Notes under the pieces: generated by a model
Database searches by the model: none
The model's input: only the letters and a program-made list of their open reading frames with translations
What the model was told of the DNA's origin: nothing
Translations under genes and position numbers: made by a program
NCBI GenBank assembly: GCA_001683735.1
Contig: LUGG01000023.1
Span: forward strand, 434,001 to 498,000
Length of the DNA stretch: 64,000 nucleotides
DNA from: Grifola frondosa
Taxonomy: Eukaryota > Basidiomycota > Agaricomycetes > Polyporales > Grifolaceae
Direction: 5' to 3'
Shown: piece after piece, positions 1-13,542 of the stretch
How the letters are laid out: the number at the start of each line of letters is the position of its first letter
Position numbering within the stretch: position 1 is the first letter of the stretch

Positions 1-161
1 TGTTATTCAGGGGAAGACACCACAATAAGCACAAATAGGGATGCGGTGCGTAATTTAGGAGGTATCGCTGCATTCGAACCTGTTGACATCCTCACAACAA
101 GGTGAGTAATTATCGTCTAAATGAGTGAACACCAGGACTTACGTCCTATGCAGCACCCAAT

Positions 162-1450
162 ATGTCCGAACATATCTTCCCCGATGTAGAATATCGCTCC
201 GATTCGAGTCAGTCGTCCACCCCAACACATTCTGACGAGGCGTTCACTGCCAGCGTTCTTGCAATAATGAATAGTCCGACACAAACTACCAAGCTGGTGT
301 GCATAGCTCGCGCCGCTCTCAGGGCCTTCGAACTGTCTGGAATGAATAGGCAAATTGGTGTCCCCGGATGTTCCATTGATGTGTATCGGCTTGTCAATGC
401 AATGTTAGAAGGGGCCAAGATATCCGGCGGCGAGCGATACACTGTGTCCGCTATCATCGCTGCTGCGGGGTGTCATGGAGGTATTCACAACCTTACCATT
501 TTGGCTCAGGAGTGGTTATTTTGTCTGCTGTGGCCTAGTGGGTCGGTTGTCTCTCCCGAATGCCTATTCTCACCTGTTGTAACCCCTAAGTCAAGAAAGC
601 ATTCAAGAACACGGAGCATGATGCCTTTGAACTCATCAGACCCATATTCCACGATGCAGAGGTGGGCCGACGCATTTTCTTCCGAGATGCGGTATGTATT
701 TCAGTTTATAATTTCTTCTTGTATTCATATCTGTCCTTTAGGTCGCCGAGCGGGACGGTCATCAGTGTGTGATGACACATCTATGGGACATAGAATACAA
801 ATATGCACCAAAGATTGAAAATCCCGAATATACTTGCCTTGATGCCGCTCGTATTCTTCGGAGGTCCATTGTGAGTGACGAAGACGGGAAGCTATTCCTG
901 ACGATTCCATGAACTTTCTCTAAAGACGATATTCAGAGTACGCTTCCGGCAACTCTGGATCTCCTCAGGCATTTTGCTGCTCTCCCAAAGGACCTCGTAG
1001 ACGATTTCTCAGCTCAGTTGGACGCACCCGAGAACGGTATGATGCTTCGAGTGGAATTGCATATCGCCTACGATCGCTTCTGGTTCTGTCTACTAGCAAC
1101 GGTGTGTTACACGTCCTCTATCATTTATATTATCATTCGAAACCATTCGCCTACAGGAGGAGATAAACGTATACACAATCCGTTGGTTCAGTGACGTGCC
1201 GACCGCGGCTGCCGGTGTCCGGGAAGTCAGGTTCACAAACCACTCTCGTCATGGGACACCTCTTCCCAATCCCAAGTTCATAGCCATTCACGCTGCGATC
1301 GCCCACGTGCTACATCTCAGTGGGGCGGGCGAAGTCATCGATGCCGTCATCGACAGATTTTTCGAAAATGGAGTAGTGCCAGCTGATAGGGTCGCGGATG
1401 ATGATGATATGGCACTGAGGATGTCGCTTTTGGATATAGATACGCACTAG
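162..1450 (+). pseudogene. HNH-nuclease family protein, decayed copy A
   Basis: The spliced product would be an HNH-nuclease family protein of the kind greatly expanded in basidiomycetes. After an intron ending near 743, the segment RDGHQCVMTHLWD fits the start of an HNH core (RDG-x-x-CV-x-T), followed by LDAARILRRS where the family usually has an A-A-H-I motif. The C-terminal part (about 1200-1450), with PNPKFIAIHAAIAHVLHLSG, also fits the family. The histidine of the AAHI motif is arginine here, so a metal/catalytic ligand is missing. Frame breaks occur around 480-600 and a stop lies near 910. A second copy lies at 5274-6600; copy B has ATG where the aligned codon in copy A is ACG (about 141). 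I infer a non-functional gene. Family membership comes from motif recall, not a search. Confidence 0.55.
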
Positions 1451-1569
1451 TATCCTCACTCTCCTACGGCATGAATTCGAACATCGGACAAAGAAAATGC
1501 ACAATGCTATGTTTTCCGTGCACATTGGCGTTCATGATGTGACTCCATCGAAGAGTGCAGGCGCTGCCC

Positions 1570-1970
1570 TCGGGCACTCCACCGGGGCGGGGAGCAACAA
1601 GAGCGACGTACGTATGGACTTGGCTGCTGTGCGCTCCACTGTAGAGGGAAGCCGTGAGGTGCAGCATCGTTAACGAGCATGAAGCATCGAAGGACGTCGT
1701 TTGTACTATTATTTCCGGCGAATGTAAGATGTCTTGCTGCGTTATTTTATTTCCACCTCGACCGGGGGTAACATCTCGTTCGATTCAACTGTCCGGGCTG
1801 TGAACGTGGCCGGCAGCACACAAGTACGAAACCTGAAATTTGGATATCGAGCAAGGGCATACAAACTGCATATCTAAATGCTACATAATGGGAGTGGATA
1901 TGGACAATAGAAGGGACAGAACAGCTCTTGTGGCGGATACATCGTCCGCACACACGAGTCGCACACAGCG
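1570..1970 (+). repeat. 3' fragment of the small membrane-protein gene (direct repeat of 47860-48245)
   Basis: This stretch matches the last exon and 3' flank of the small gene at 47608-47931. It preserves a GSNKSD-like coding tail, then similar non-coding sequence through 'cgttaacgagcatg', 'ggcagcacacaagtacgaaac' and 'agcaagggcatacaaac'. The upstream exons, including the transmembrane segment, are absent, so only the 3' portion was duplicated. The same orientation is kept 46 kb away. Both coding and flanking sequence are shared, which points to a DNA-level duplication rather than a processed transcript. Confidence 0.7.
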
Positions 1971-1999
1971 GCACCGGGAAGTTATAAGGTCCTAAAAGA

Positions 2000-4900
2000 C
2001 CCCAGCGTCTAACATCCAGATTCAGATTCAGATCGGGATCAAGCAAATCGGGTTGGTGACTTGAAAAACCCAACGTAGAGACCTGTAGAGACTCGAAACC
2101 GCGCGTGGCTTTCGCCTGAGCCCAAGTTATCACCGTGGTATAGCGCGTCAGCCATACATCGAAGAGGCTAATCTTCGTCCCCTCAGTTTTATCCTTCTAT
2201 GCCACTGTCGCACCCTTGTCAAATAGTCTCTCGTAGACATACCACAAAGCGCGTTATATCCCTTAGACGGGAAGGCACGCGTGCGTTGCGTTTACGTATC
2301 TCCATATGTTATCCACAGCTTCAGTTCCAAGCACGCTTTTGCTTGTTTTGCTCCGGTCGGGCTCCTCAGTTTCGTTCACGTCAATGCATGAATTTGCTGT
2401 GGCAGTTACCGCATACAACCTACATAAAAACTGAGATAACAGTATTTGTGATACTCTCAGGATTCAATCCTTGGTAAGATCATCTCCTCGCCTGCTTATC
2501 CAATCCTTACTCTACCCAGTGACAATTCATTTCTTCTCCTCGGAGGCTTGACTTTCGTAGCGGCGACTGTCTGGTGGAGCGTGTCCACGACACAAGACTT
2601 ATATCCTACATGCAACAGAACGAACAATATCCAGTGGTATCTTGATACGAATCGCTTATACCATAGTCACATACGCCCTAATGTGCGCTCACAAAAGCGA
2701 AACCGGACACGATCCGCGTGATGCCTCCTCACACATCAGCGCAGAGTGTGCTCGCCTGAGACGTTTTGACGGTGTCTGTCTCCACGGTGCGAGTTCTGAA
2801 GAGACTATTCAGCTCAGATGTATAACATGCGGGAGCACCGCTCACATATGGACCATAGGCACCAGACCCCCGTTCGGGCTCCTGCGGACTGCGGTCGACT
2901 GCGACGTTCTGCAGCTGCCGCCGAGATTGACATCGACAACACTACGAATGTCATTCGGTAAGCTGTCTTAAGCTGTCTGGAAGGGTAGGTTCGCCGAGTA
3001 CTCACACTTGACCCGAATTCGCGAATTCGTAGAGACTACGGTGCATTCGCGTCGAGCATATCGTCCTGCAACAATATTGAGTGCACCACTTCGAGGGAGG
3101 ATGACGGTGTCTGCTCACATCGATACGCCTGCGGGTGTGTCAGATAAACACGACTTGCATGAGATGACTGAAGTACGCACTAACTGGAGTTTGGAAGAGC
3201 TGCTCGAGACGCGGACTGTGAGTGATAATGGAAACTGTAAAAATATCTCTCGTACCATATTCATGGCATCTGCGCAGAAGATGAGCTCGGCATTCGGTCA
3301 AAGCCAGAATGAGGTTAGGCGTACCGTTGAGGTTCAGTGATATGAGCACCTAGACAACTTATCATATGAGATTGTGCATACCATCGAAACGAACTTCACT
3401 GACAATAAGTGGAACGGTGAAAAGAATGGCACAAGAACCCAGATGAGACCCTGCATATTAAGCACTCAAACTTCAGAGACTGTGTCTCGTTGTGAAGGTG
3501 GTATGAAGTGGACATACTTGACGAATGACCAGCCTCCAAAGGTTTCCCGATCCTCTTTTCAGCCATATCCCGAGCAGCATGACGAGTAACATGAGCACGT
3601 CAGCCATAAAGGTGATGATGATATTCATTCTGTCCCTGACAGTATTCGTGACCACACATCCGCCGAGTACCGGGTCCCACACGGAATCACTGACTCGTAT
3701 CAATGCTTGAAGGTATTGTTCAGCGCGACAATCGTAATACTAACTAAATGGAAAGACCCACTGTAGAGCAGGCTGCCTACGTTAATCAGAACGGCTGCGG
3801 TAACGAACAGCACTACCCATAGTTTCCGATTCCAGATAGCGACGCTAAATATCTGCACTTAGCGATAGATGAAGACTTCGTCAAGTACGACCACGTACAT
3901 CCGAACAGCGATCAAAGTGGATGTTAGTGAGACACCCACATAACCAAAGCCCTAGAGAGAACGTTGCAGCTCTGTACACGCAAAATATTCGCTGCAAATA
4001 GAGCGCACCATTACTGCATGCCACAACACCTGCGCGGGAGATCAGCACAACGTCGCCGCGTTGCCGAAGAATAAACCTACATTTACATCTGGAAGGGGCT
4101 TTAAAGATTATATATCGTGAACTGTGTAACCACGTGGCAACCGTGGTAATTCTAGTGAGTATGTATACCTTGGGATTGCTCCATATGTTAATAGAATTTG
4201 TATGGGAGAAGAGCACCTTACAAATGTGGGCCATTTCCATTCTCTCCTATCGATTGATATCAATCTCCAGTCGAAGTACAACGTATTGAGCCAGTCCCAT
4301 CTAAATTGTAATGAGGATGTGCTCTGTGATGAAGGGTATGACTTACAGAAAAATGCCGCACGAAATTTGAGCTAAGTTTATGAATGATCCTAGCGAAAAA
4401 TGAGGTGTGAGCGGAATCCAACGACAATAGCTGTAAAGGATAAACATACTATATCCTTGAGCAATAGTTTCCGGGTCCTTCCAATTAACCATGGTGCTAG
4501 ATTTGCGCAGATTCCGTACTGTCGTAGGATGCGGAGAGGGAAAGCAGGGGACGATACATCATATTCTATATGTATGTGAATCGCAAAGCATTCAACAAAG
4601 CACGTAGAGAAAACAAGGAGGAGATCTAGACATCTATCAAGCTGAAAATTAGTTCTTCCTAAGTGGCGACTGTTCTGGAGAACAGCTTGGATGTATCCGT
4701 CGCATGTCTGACTCGAAATATAGTGCTGGATGTGAATAGTTAGTGGCCTACCTGGCACGTCCAGTCGGTTAGTTCAGTGCATAAATGACAAGTTGATAGT
4801 ATCCTAAACTGCAGAAATGTATCCTTCGCGTCTGCATGTCCACGCTGTGAATTACAGCACGACATCAATGGTGATGAAGCCATTGTGAGGATCGGGCAAG

Positions 4901-5270
4901 TATCGAGGGAGGATATCACCGTGTCCTCCGTTCGTATACAATCAAGGACTCATCAACAATATTATCAGTCGGAAGACAATACTACAAGACATCAGGGGTA
5001 ATGGCTGGCGGTGGCAGAAATTTTCCAGATCTGATCTCGCTTGCGATAAGCAAGTACTTGACTAGTGCGAGAGACACCAGGAAATAGCATAATCCTGAGG
5101 CCAAAATGAGTTGTAAATGTTACAGAAACTTTGGAAGAGACTCGTCGCTGCTGCACCGCGCGCTTATGGATCGACAAGTTGGTCACAGGAGGTCACAGCT
5201 CCCGTTCAATCAGGACTCTTCCGTCGCGGCGCTCGCAACAAACTATCTTCACGCATTCAACATAGAAGGA
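2000..5270. other. Gene-poor stretch
   Basis: I recognise no gene in these 3.2 kb. Open frames are all below about 130 codons, overlap on both strands and show no family motif. The stretch separates the two HNH copies and may be decayed material from their duplication. Confidence 0.5.
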
Positions 5271-5273
5271 ATT

Positions 5274-6600
5274 ATGTCTTATGCAGCACCCAATATGTCC
5301 GAACATATCCATCTCAGATGTGGAATATCACTCCGATTGGGCCAATCATCCGACTTAACACGTTCTGACGGGGCGTTCACTGCCAGCGTTCTTGCAATGA
5401 TGAATAGTCCGACGCAAACTACGGAGCTGGTTTCCCTAGCTCGCACTGCGCTCAAGATCTTTAACTGTCTGGAATGGATCAGCAAGTTGGTGTCCCCGGA
5501 CATTCAATTGACGTGCATCGGCTTCTCAATGCGATGTTGAAAGGGGCTAAGATATCTGGCGGCGAGCGATACACTGCGTCCGCCATCATTGCCGCTGCAG
5601 AGCATGATGGATGCATTAAACCTAGTCAATTTGGCCCAAAACTGGTTGTTTTGTCTGCTGTTGCCCAGTGGGTCAGTTCTCTCTCCCGAATGTCTATCCT
5701 CATAAGTTATGACCCCGAAGTTAAGCAAGCATTCAAGAACGAGGACTATAATACCCGTGATCTCATCAAACCCATAATCCACAATACAGAGGTGGACCGA
5801 CTCATTTTCTTCCGAGATACGGTATGTGATTCAGTTTACAATTTCTTCCTGTGGTCATGCCTGTCCATTAGGTCGCTGATCGGGATGGTCATCGGTGCGT
5901 GATGACACATCTGTGGGACATGAATTACGAAGTGCCAATCCAAAATGCCAAGTGTATTGAGGTTGTGGCCGCTCATATTCTTCGGAGATCCATCATGTGT
6001 GGCCAGGGCACGGGAATAAATGTAAGCTCATTCGTGACGGTTCTGTCAACTCTCTCTGAAGGCGGTATTTAGGACACACTTCCTAACTGGATATCCTCAG
6101 ACATTATGCTGCTCTCCCAAATGCCCTCGTCGACGATTTCACTGCTTGGTCGGACGCAACCGAGAATGGTATGATGCTAGATGCAGTGTTGCATATCGCG
6201 TATGACGACTTCAGGTTCTGTCTAATGGCTACGGTGTGTTACACGCTCTCTATTATTTATATTATCGTTTGAAACCGTTCGCCTTACAGGAGGAAGTAAA
6301 TAAGTATACGGTCCATTGGTTCGGTAATGTGGTACCATACGTAGCCGCCGACGTCCGAGAAGTCAGGTTCACAGATCACTCTCTTGCGGGACACCTCTTC
6401 CCAATCCCAAGTTCATAGCGATCCATGCTGCGATCGCCCACGTTCTACATCTCAGTGGGGCAGGCGAACTCATCGATGCCGTTATTGACAGATTTTTCGA
6501 AAATGGAGTGGTACCAGCTTGCAGGGCCGCAGATGATGACTCTGACATGGCATTGAGGATGTCATTGATGGAACTTGAGGACAATATTCGCCGCCTGTGA
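5274..6600 (+). pseudogene. HNH-nuclease family protein, decayed copy B
   Basis: Second copy of the HNH-family gene, clearly homologous to 162-1450 in N-terminal, HNH and C-terminal parts and with the intron at the same place (about 5822-5872). This copy keeps RDGHRCVMTHLWD and a downstream VAAHILRRS, so the AAHI histidine that copy A lost is present. The N-terminal half is broken by at least two frame changes (near 5460-5480 and 5610-5640) and the C-terminal exon by another near 6410. The middle part, FKNEDYNTRDLIKPI, is better preserved than in A. The two copies have different lesions, so they decayed independently after duplication. Probably not functional. Confidence 0.55.
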
Positions 6601-6788
6601 CTCGATTTTGCAAGAATATCTATGTGATTCCAACATACGTCCGGTGATTCTGAAATGGTCTTTAATTTCGAGATGGTACGTACTAAGTTATGTACATACA
6701 ATGCGAATTTGCGGCGTGATCAAATGATTTTGATTGATCGAGCGATCTTGACTTAAGTATTGATATTGGCCTCCCAACGTCTACCTCA

Positions 6789-8051
6789 ATGTCGCCAGCT
6801 ATGACAACCTCCACGGGTACAAAGACATTGCTCATCGCTATAGTCGGCGTCGGGCTCGTAGGCGGGGAGTTTATCAACCAGCTCTTTTCCTTCCCCGCGC
6901 CAAGCCCCTTCCGCATCGTCTCCATCTCCTCTTCCAAGTCTTCCTTAATCTCGCCCGGCGGACTCTCCATCTCCGCGGCTACTTGGAAGGAAGCTCTCGC
7001 AAGCTCCGCGCAGAAGCCGGATTTGCTCTCTTGCGACAGCTCTCGGCGTTGGTACGACCCGGGCAAGATGTCGTCCTAGTCGACAACACGTCTTCGAACG
7101 AGGTCGCCGCGCTCTACCCGCAGTTCCTCGGTGCAGGCATCAACGTGATCACTCCGAACAAGAAGGCGTTTTCTGCGGGGCTAGATCTTTATGAGCGCAT
7201 ATTGGCCGCGAGCTTGGAGAGCGGCGCGCGGTTCTTGAACGAAGCGACGGTCGTGCTGGCTTGCCGATCATCTCGACGCTCAAGACCTCTTGACAGGGAC
7301 AAGGTAGAGAATGGTCTGATTTGAGGGATGCGACGGTGCGTTTATAATATACGTGTATTGCTTTAGGTCGTCAAGATCGAGGGTGTATTTCCGGGACGAT
7401 GAGCTACATCTTCAATGAGTTCTCCAGCGGAAAGGAGGGCGGCCCTAGCTTCTCGTCCGTTGTGCGTGTGGCACGGGAGAAGGGATACACCGTGCGCTGC
7501 GCGCTATGTTTATTGTTGCATGACTCTCAATAGCTCATGCAGGAGCCTCACCCCGCGGATGATCTCAACGGCGCAGATGTCGCACGCAAACTCACTATAC
7601 TCTCTCGTTACATCCCTTCCCTCCGTTCGGCGCTAGCGGATGGATACCAGTCTGTCAACACTAATATTTCCGCGCCGAGCTGGATGGATCGCGACCGGAA
7701 TGAATTCATGAAGCGGCTCCCCGAATTCGACGCTCACTTTGACAAGATGCGTTCAGACGCGTTCAAGGAGAATAACGTGCTGCGTTTTGTGGGCGTTGTG
7801 GATGTCAACGCCGGAGTGATCAAGGCGGACTTGGAAAAGTGAGTACATGTTCAGACAAGACATCATATATGTGCTAAGTAGCGGTCCAGATCCCGTGACA
7901 CATCCATTTGCGACCGTACTTGGGGATCTGATAATATTATCATGTTCCACACGGAGCGGTATGGCGCAAGGCCGTTGGTAGTTCAGGGTGCTGGAGCCGG
8001 CGCAGCGGTCACTGCCATGGTGTCATGAGTGATCTGCTAAAGCTTGTATGA
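6789..8051 (+). CDS. HOM6: Homoserine dehydrogenase, multiply frameshifted
   Basis: Homoserine dehydrogenase reduces aspartate semialdehyde to homoserine in threonine/methionine synthesis. The N-terminal Rossmann motif GVGLVGGEFINQL, the segment DVVLVDNTSS, the catalytic-domain sequences NVITPNKKAFS, FLNEAT and GTMSYIFNEFSSGKEGG, and the C-terminal GSDNIIMFHTERYG...GAGAGAAVTAM all match the short fungal enzyme without an ACT domain. Introns lie near 7300-7366, 7498-7541 and 7842-7890. The frame is broken at least six times, near 7030, 7252, 7280, 7390, 7923 and 8020. Nearly all are one missing base in a G or T run, and adding one base restores the conserved sequence each time. Either this is a recent pseudogene or the consensus is faulty. 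As the enzyme is normally single-copy and needed for prototrophy, I lean to the latter. Confidence 0.8.
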
Positions 8052-8752
8052 CCAAAAACTTCCGCAGCCAACGCTTCTATGCGCTGAAAATGTAACTGTA
8101 AAGGTGAGTGTTTGGACCGTCCAAGTTTGTTATTCTGGCTTTGATAGATTTGCACAATTTAGTGTCTGTTAGATTGTTAGACTGCGAGGCCGGGAAAATA
8201 TACAACATCTTCAGGATTCTTTACATGGATAATTATCTGTGCTTCGATACTGATAAGAAGTTGGAAGACCAGCTGTGGTTTGAATTCAAGGATGGTTTTG
8301 GCTTGAGGATCTCGCCTGCCTGGTTCGGCGCTCTGCTACCTCGCCATTACCCATGGCCCATCCTCATCTTCAACTGTCTAGCCCTCGTATACCTGCATAT
8401 ACCCATACAGCATACGCTTAGTAGGTCCCCGTTACGACAATGCCGTGTACTCCTAATCCCATTTGTGCTTTGCTCAACATGGAATGTGGATCGTAGAATG
8501 AAGATGTCCCGGCATCAACTACAAGTTGTGCTTCGATGCGTTATAACGAGTTGAGGCTTAGTTTTGAGGTGTGATACCGTGTATGATAGAGATAGCGAAT
8601 ACAACGCAAACGTGTGATGATTATACGTAGATGGTTCATTGCAATGAGCATTATCGTAATATAAGACATGATAACATGCATAATTATGTCATGACGTACA
8701 AGTGTACCGCGCATATAGCAAAACACACGGGGCAGATAGAAGTCTAGCATAC
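8052..8752. other. Intergenic between convergent genes
   Basis: 700 bp between the 3' end of homoserine dehydrogenase and the 3' end of the minus-strand WD40 gene. A 148-codon open frame at 8108-8554 (+) has no recognisable domain, no intron logic and unusual composition, so I treat it as chance. No other structure seen. Confidence 0.45.
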
Positions 8753-11700
8753 CTACGACGCGTCCGTGAAAGCTACGGCTTTGCCGGCGCGCTGAGAGTT
8801 TGCCCGTTCAAGCTGTGCAGGGACTGGGACGTCTCCGCCTACTAGTGGAGATTCCGACAGCACTGTCGCAGGGCTATCCGTGAGGTACTCGGTGTCGTAT
8901 GGCAATGGAGATATAGTTCTGGCGTGTTAACAGCATTGGTTGATGCACGGCTCGACGAAGAAGAGGTGTCGTCTGGACCGGCAGGTCGTCGTCCATATCC
9001 TGACGCCACCGTCATGCTCCTGTGGCGAACATGAACGGGTCGACAGCGTGGTTCCATGCTATACAAGTGAGGTCGCCGCCGACTACTTCGCGGACGTGGT
9101 GCAGAAGTGCCGCCGATTCTCGGTCCCAGATATGATCCCGCTGTTGGGCCGGCATTAATGGATATAAAAGACGAGTGCGGGAAAGGCTAACCTTTGCCGG
9201 CGCATAGCGACCGATTAGCCTCCATAATTGTGGTGGTGCCTTTTGATAGGTGTGAGCAAGGATTATAGAAAGACGTGTATGGAACGTCCCACCTTGTTTT
9301 CGTAACTGACTAATGCTACCTGGTCATTACGTGCAATGTGATATCACGAACTTCATGCAGTACCGGAACGCGACTACGGACAGACTGAAAGTGAGTGGAA
9401 TACAATATTTTCATGATAATGTAACACACTTTTCAATTTCTTGCTTATCCATGTTGTATACTAGAACCGAATGTAAATAGACAGATGAGGACGCGTGTCC
9501 AAAACATACCTATGATTTGTTTCTCCGCCCTACTCTTACTAGGGTGAAATCCGTCACTAGACGCTGTTAGTGTCCCAACACAGACCATGCGTCGACTATC
9601 CTGTGTGACCGCAACATCATGCAACACCATGCGCTCGAAGTGGTATGTTCCTAAACACTGGAAGGAGTACGTTCAAATCGATCACAGGCCCTGTGTATAT
9701 TATACTCACTGTCCCGGTGAGATCCTGTGTAGCAATGAGTTCGTAACAAAGTGATCACAAGCGCTGGAATCATACATCCTTCGACTGAGAGGAAGGCTGG
9801 GCACAGCCATAAAATAAGCAATGTGACGCGTGGATTTGAAATGAGGTAGTACCTTCGCCGCCGGCACCACGCTGGATTGTACACTCCGTCGGCGATCAAT
9901 TGTTTTCTTGCACACGCCGTCCTATTGGGAATTCAAGAGACATATAAGATGAATCAGAATAGGTTGGTAACATCCACACGTCTTCTGTTATGACTCACCT
10001 CCGTCCATACCTTGACACCACGATTGAGCTTTGTGAGGATATGTGACCGCTCGGAGACCTGGAAACGTCATGTATAAGTTGGTGTCAGTCCTTTGATCAC
10101 AAGGATGCCTCACCAAGCAACCTGTCCAACAAAGCCCTGCGGGTGTGCGAGAGTCCTATGCGAGATGAAGGGATCCTGGGACTGATGTCGGTCGCCTTGT
10201 AAATGGTGGTCAATCGCGCAACTTACGCCAACTTTGAAGATCACCGATGTCCTATCCCAACTAGAATCAATCACACCGGTGAGCTCGCGTTCGCCCCTTC
10301 CCTGTAGCATGGACTCACCTCGACGTTGCTAGGAATTTCCCATTTGGCGAGAATTGCAGATGTCTTACTAGTGCCTGGTGCGCAGCAAGATCGTGCGTGG
10401 TCAAACTCCGTAACTTTGGCACCAGTGCGGCGACCCTGGAGCTTTTGAGCACGCTAATGGGTTCCGCAGGATCGCCGTTTCCACCTTGGCCGTCGGAAGA
10501 CATTGTCCTTTGCCGCCGAGCATTGCGCTCGGGACCCGGGAACGCTGCGGATGCCGCACGAAGCTGGATGACCGACCGCACCGCGTTGGCGAAGCGGCCC
10601 TTGCCCGACACGGGTTGCCGATTCTGGGCGAAGCTCACCTCGCTAGCAGCGGTGTCGCCCTCGCCGTCCAGGGATGTCGCAACAGTGGACGTGCGTATCT
10701 CTGAGATAGGGAGCAGGGGCCCGATGTCCGACATGCGCTGTCTAAGAGGAGAACTAGGCTCAGGGCTTGTGCAAGTAGGGGTTGAAGGCTGCCCGTTCTC
10801 ATTCTCTTCCAGTTTCTCGTCGCTCGGCCCGAATGCACTTAAACGAGTCAGGTGCGGCTGCTCATGTTTGCGAGACTGTTACTCGCCCGGCGCCATTGTC
10901 GCCGACCCCAATGCGAGACGTCCCATGCCCAGGCGCGCGGCTCGTAGACCAGCCATTTGATTCCAGGCATAGAGTACACCTTCACCTTTGTCTCTGAGAG
11001 CACGTCCGCGAGCCATTTCTGACCATTGTGGCGAGAGAACGTCCATCGTTCTGAGGCGAACCACACGGATACCGCGGCAAGACCGAAACAGCTGCACGCA
11101 GAGAAGGCGGTGGTGAGGGTGGACGTGATCCTATGCTAGGAGCAATCGATATTGAACTCGTAGTCCGTATCAGGTCAGAGATGAAGAAAGTACGAATTAC
11201 CTGACCAGATGAGTACGCGAAGACTACGAGACCATGGAAAAGCATGCTACAGATAGAACCAAGAACACAAGCGGTGACCGTTTGATCCAGATCAATACCC
11301 ACCAAGGAACACGATGACCAGGAGAACGGCTGCGTTTGTTAAGTGATTAACTGTGGTACTACATCCGCATATATCGGAACTTACTACATAGCTTGCTTCC
11401 ACGTCAATCCGAGGAGACTATTTACGGCGGCCCCGATACTAAAGACTAGAGATGTGAACCAGAATGCGTTCACAGCATCTGCGAGAGGAGTGCCAGTCGT
11501 ATTGAATGAGAATTGCAACTTGTCGCAGTGACTGCGCTGAAGAATGTCGCCACTGTACTAAGATTGAGAAGGTTCTGACTGGCGTGTTTCTGTGCAAAAC
11601 GAATTGTAGGGACACCTATAAAAGGAGATTGAGGTTATCACAAAATTGGGTTCAAGGAAAATCAATATGAGCTCAAAAGACGGACCAATCTCGATGAAAC

Positions 11701-12931
11701 GGACAGCGATGATGTGATGCTGTCGATGTGGTCACCCATTTCCGAACTTAAGTCATGGAGATACCTTCGAACAGCAGGATAGCGGAATTGGCCTAGACAA
11801 CAAGCACACATTAACACACGGTTACAGTGCCTCCAATGGTAACAAATTACCCTCGTACGCCTTCAGACATGATGCCCAATACTGCATAACCATTGGATTG
11901 AATATAGCATTTTGAATAAGTTGAATGAAATGGAAATGATACCTTCAAATCACCCTCGAGAGATAATATCGATGTATTGACGGCTTCGTCAGTGAATTCA
12001 GGAAATTCATTAAGGCAATCAAGAAAGGTCGTGACATCGCGTGCAAACATCTGCAGTTGTTCTGGAAAATCTTCTGGGTCCAATTTTTCCATCACTATTG
12101 TATTGTGGACATGGGGAGGCGTATGACGGTGTTTCTTGCCCTTTCGCCAGTGATAGTTTGGGTTCACTAGCGACTCTTGTGTTTGCCCGAGAACCTTACG
12201 AGGGAATAGATCTGCTGCATTCTCGCGGAACAAGAACAAAATTTGCGCCAGACGCTCTCGAAGGTGGTATGACGAGGACAGGATGCCAACAGAACTTCCC
12301 AGTTGACGAGCGGCATTCGCGAAGTTTCGCAGCTGGAAAGAAGGCAATTTAGTCCGAAGTACTGGCTGGATTATAGACGATATACCTCCTTGTCTAGATT
12401 AGTAATTCGCCTGCCGGTGGTTGTGTCAACTCGCAGTCAATATGTTGAAAAACAACCTACCTCTGAAACTTGTTGAAGGCATCTGCTCCTACTTTCTGAA
12501 GATGCTCATCGACGGTAGCTGAAAAGATACGCAACTTATTATTGTATCCATTCCAACACTCAAAAGAGCGCGGGATTTACTTACGAACGTCTCTGTCATC
12601 TTCGAAACTGGGCTGCTGGTTGGTCGCTGACAATTTGGTGTATCAATATGCTGGCGGCAAGTGCCGATGCAGAGAGCAACATACATGATACGTCTAGCTC
12701 CTCATCCTTGCTCAACTCGGCCAAAGCATCCAAGAGACTGATCAGTGTCTGCTTCCGCTTTGTGTTACTACCCGTTCGACTGCCTCCGACGGGTGCTGAT
12801 GCTGAACTGGAAAGGGCAGTCAAGTCGTTGGGATTGGTCGCAGCCTCAGTAAGAGGTACACCTATGGTGTCATGAGTATCTTGCTGCGATTGCGGACTTG
12901 AAGCCTCGTGCGAATACTCACCTCGCCCCAT
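8753..12931 (-). CDS. Membrane-anchored WD40-repeat protein
   Basis: Large multi-exon minus-strand gene of a conserved basidiomycete family. From the N-terminus: a Ser/Thr-rich leader with LLDALAELSKDEELDVS (near 12750), a helical region SFQLRNFANAARQLGSSVGILSS (12340), EFPEFTDEAVNTSILSLEGDL (11960), hydrophobic membrane-like segments (11280-11060), the juxtamembrane WFASERWTFSRHNGQKWL (11060), a low-complexity linker, then WD40 blades starting at LAAHQALVRHLQFSPNGKFLATS (10360). Later blades include CKKTIDRRRSVQS (9910), LHDVAVTQDSRRM (9620), HIWDRESAALLHHV (9130) and NHAVDPFMFATGA (9050). The C-terminus ends near the VAFTD tail at 8753. Function is unknown; a scaffold role at a membrane is inference. 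Several exons carry one-base frame breaks (for example near 9030 and 10390). The start at 12931 is the first ATG in the N-terminal frame. Confidence 0.65.
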
Positions 12932-13542
12932 GTTTCACGTGTATAGATCGAAAATATATGAATCCAGTGCTAATGACAGTATTGACGTCCATCAGAATTA
13001 ACACTCTCAAATGAAAGCCATGCTCACAATCGTCAAAGGTCGTGTTTTCGTGAAGATATGCACAGAGAAGGGTGGACAGAGGAGAAGACGTTGTAGTGAA
13101 ACGATGGGCCTCTATTGAGGGCGTCTATGAGCATTCCTGATGGTGATATCCAACCGATGCCTGTAGGCTCGCCTCGTGGCCGGCGCCGGCACCAACGGCA
13201 TTTTGCTAGCCCACAATGTACACGATGACCTCCGTTTCCAAGATGTTTGGCTGCAACATGTGCTGAAAGATGTCGCACTGCGTGTTGTTTGTCTTCCGAA
13301 ACGGCTAACAGGTCTTATATGTCCGAAGTGAGAGTTTGAGAGTGCGTGTAGTCGGACACACTTTCTAAATCGATCGTGATCGACTTGATTAAAGAATATT
13401 ATAAGCTTGATGGCCGATAGTCTAACAAAATAATAAGCGGAGTTTAAAGCATAATTAATCCGACTATGCAATGCGGTAAACTAAGTAAATTGTTCGATAA
13501 TAGTGCTCGAATCTAATCACCTCCACGTCTTCCAGTGCTCTC
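12932..13542. promoter_or_regulatory. Divergent intergenic region, WD40 gene / golgin gene
   Basis: 610 bp between the start of the minus-strand WD40 gene and the start of the plus-strand golgin. It must hold both promoters by position. AT-rich tracts occur at 13380-13510. I see no clear TATA element at a set distance or other defined motif. Confidence 0.4.

Noticed and set aside
8108..8554. 148-codon plus-strand frame after homoserine dehydrogenase
   Set aside because: No domain, no intron pattern, and it lies between two convergent gene ends; chance frame.
10397..10960. 187-codon plus-strand frame
   Set aside because: Antisense shadow of the minus-strand WD40 gene, whose frame carries the conserved sequence.
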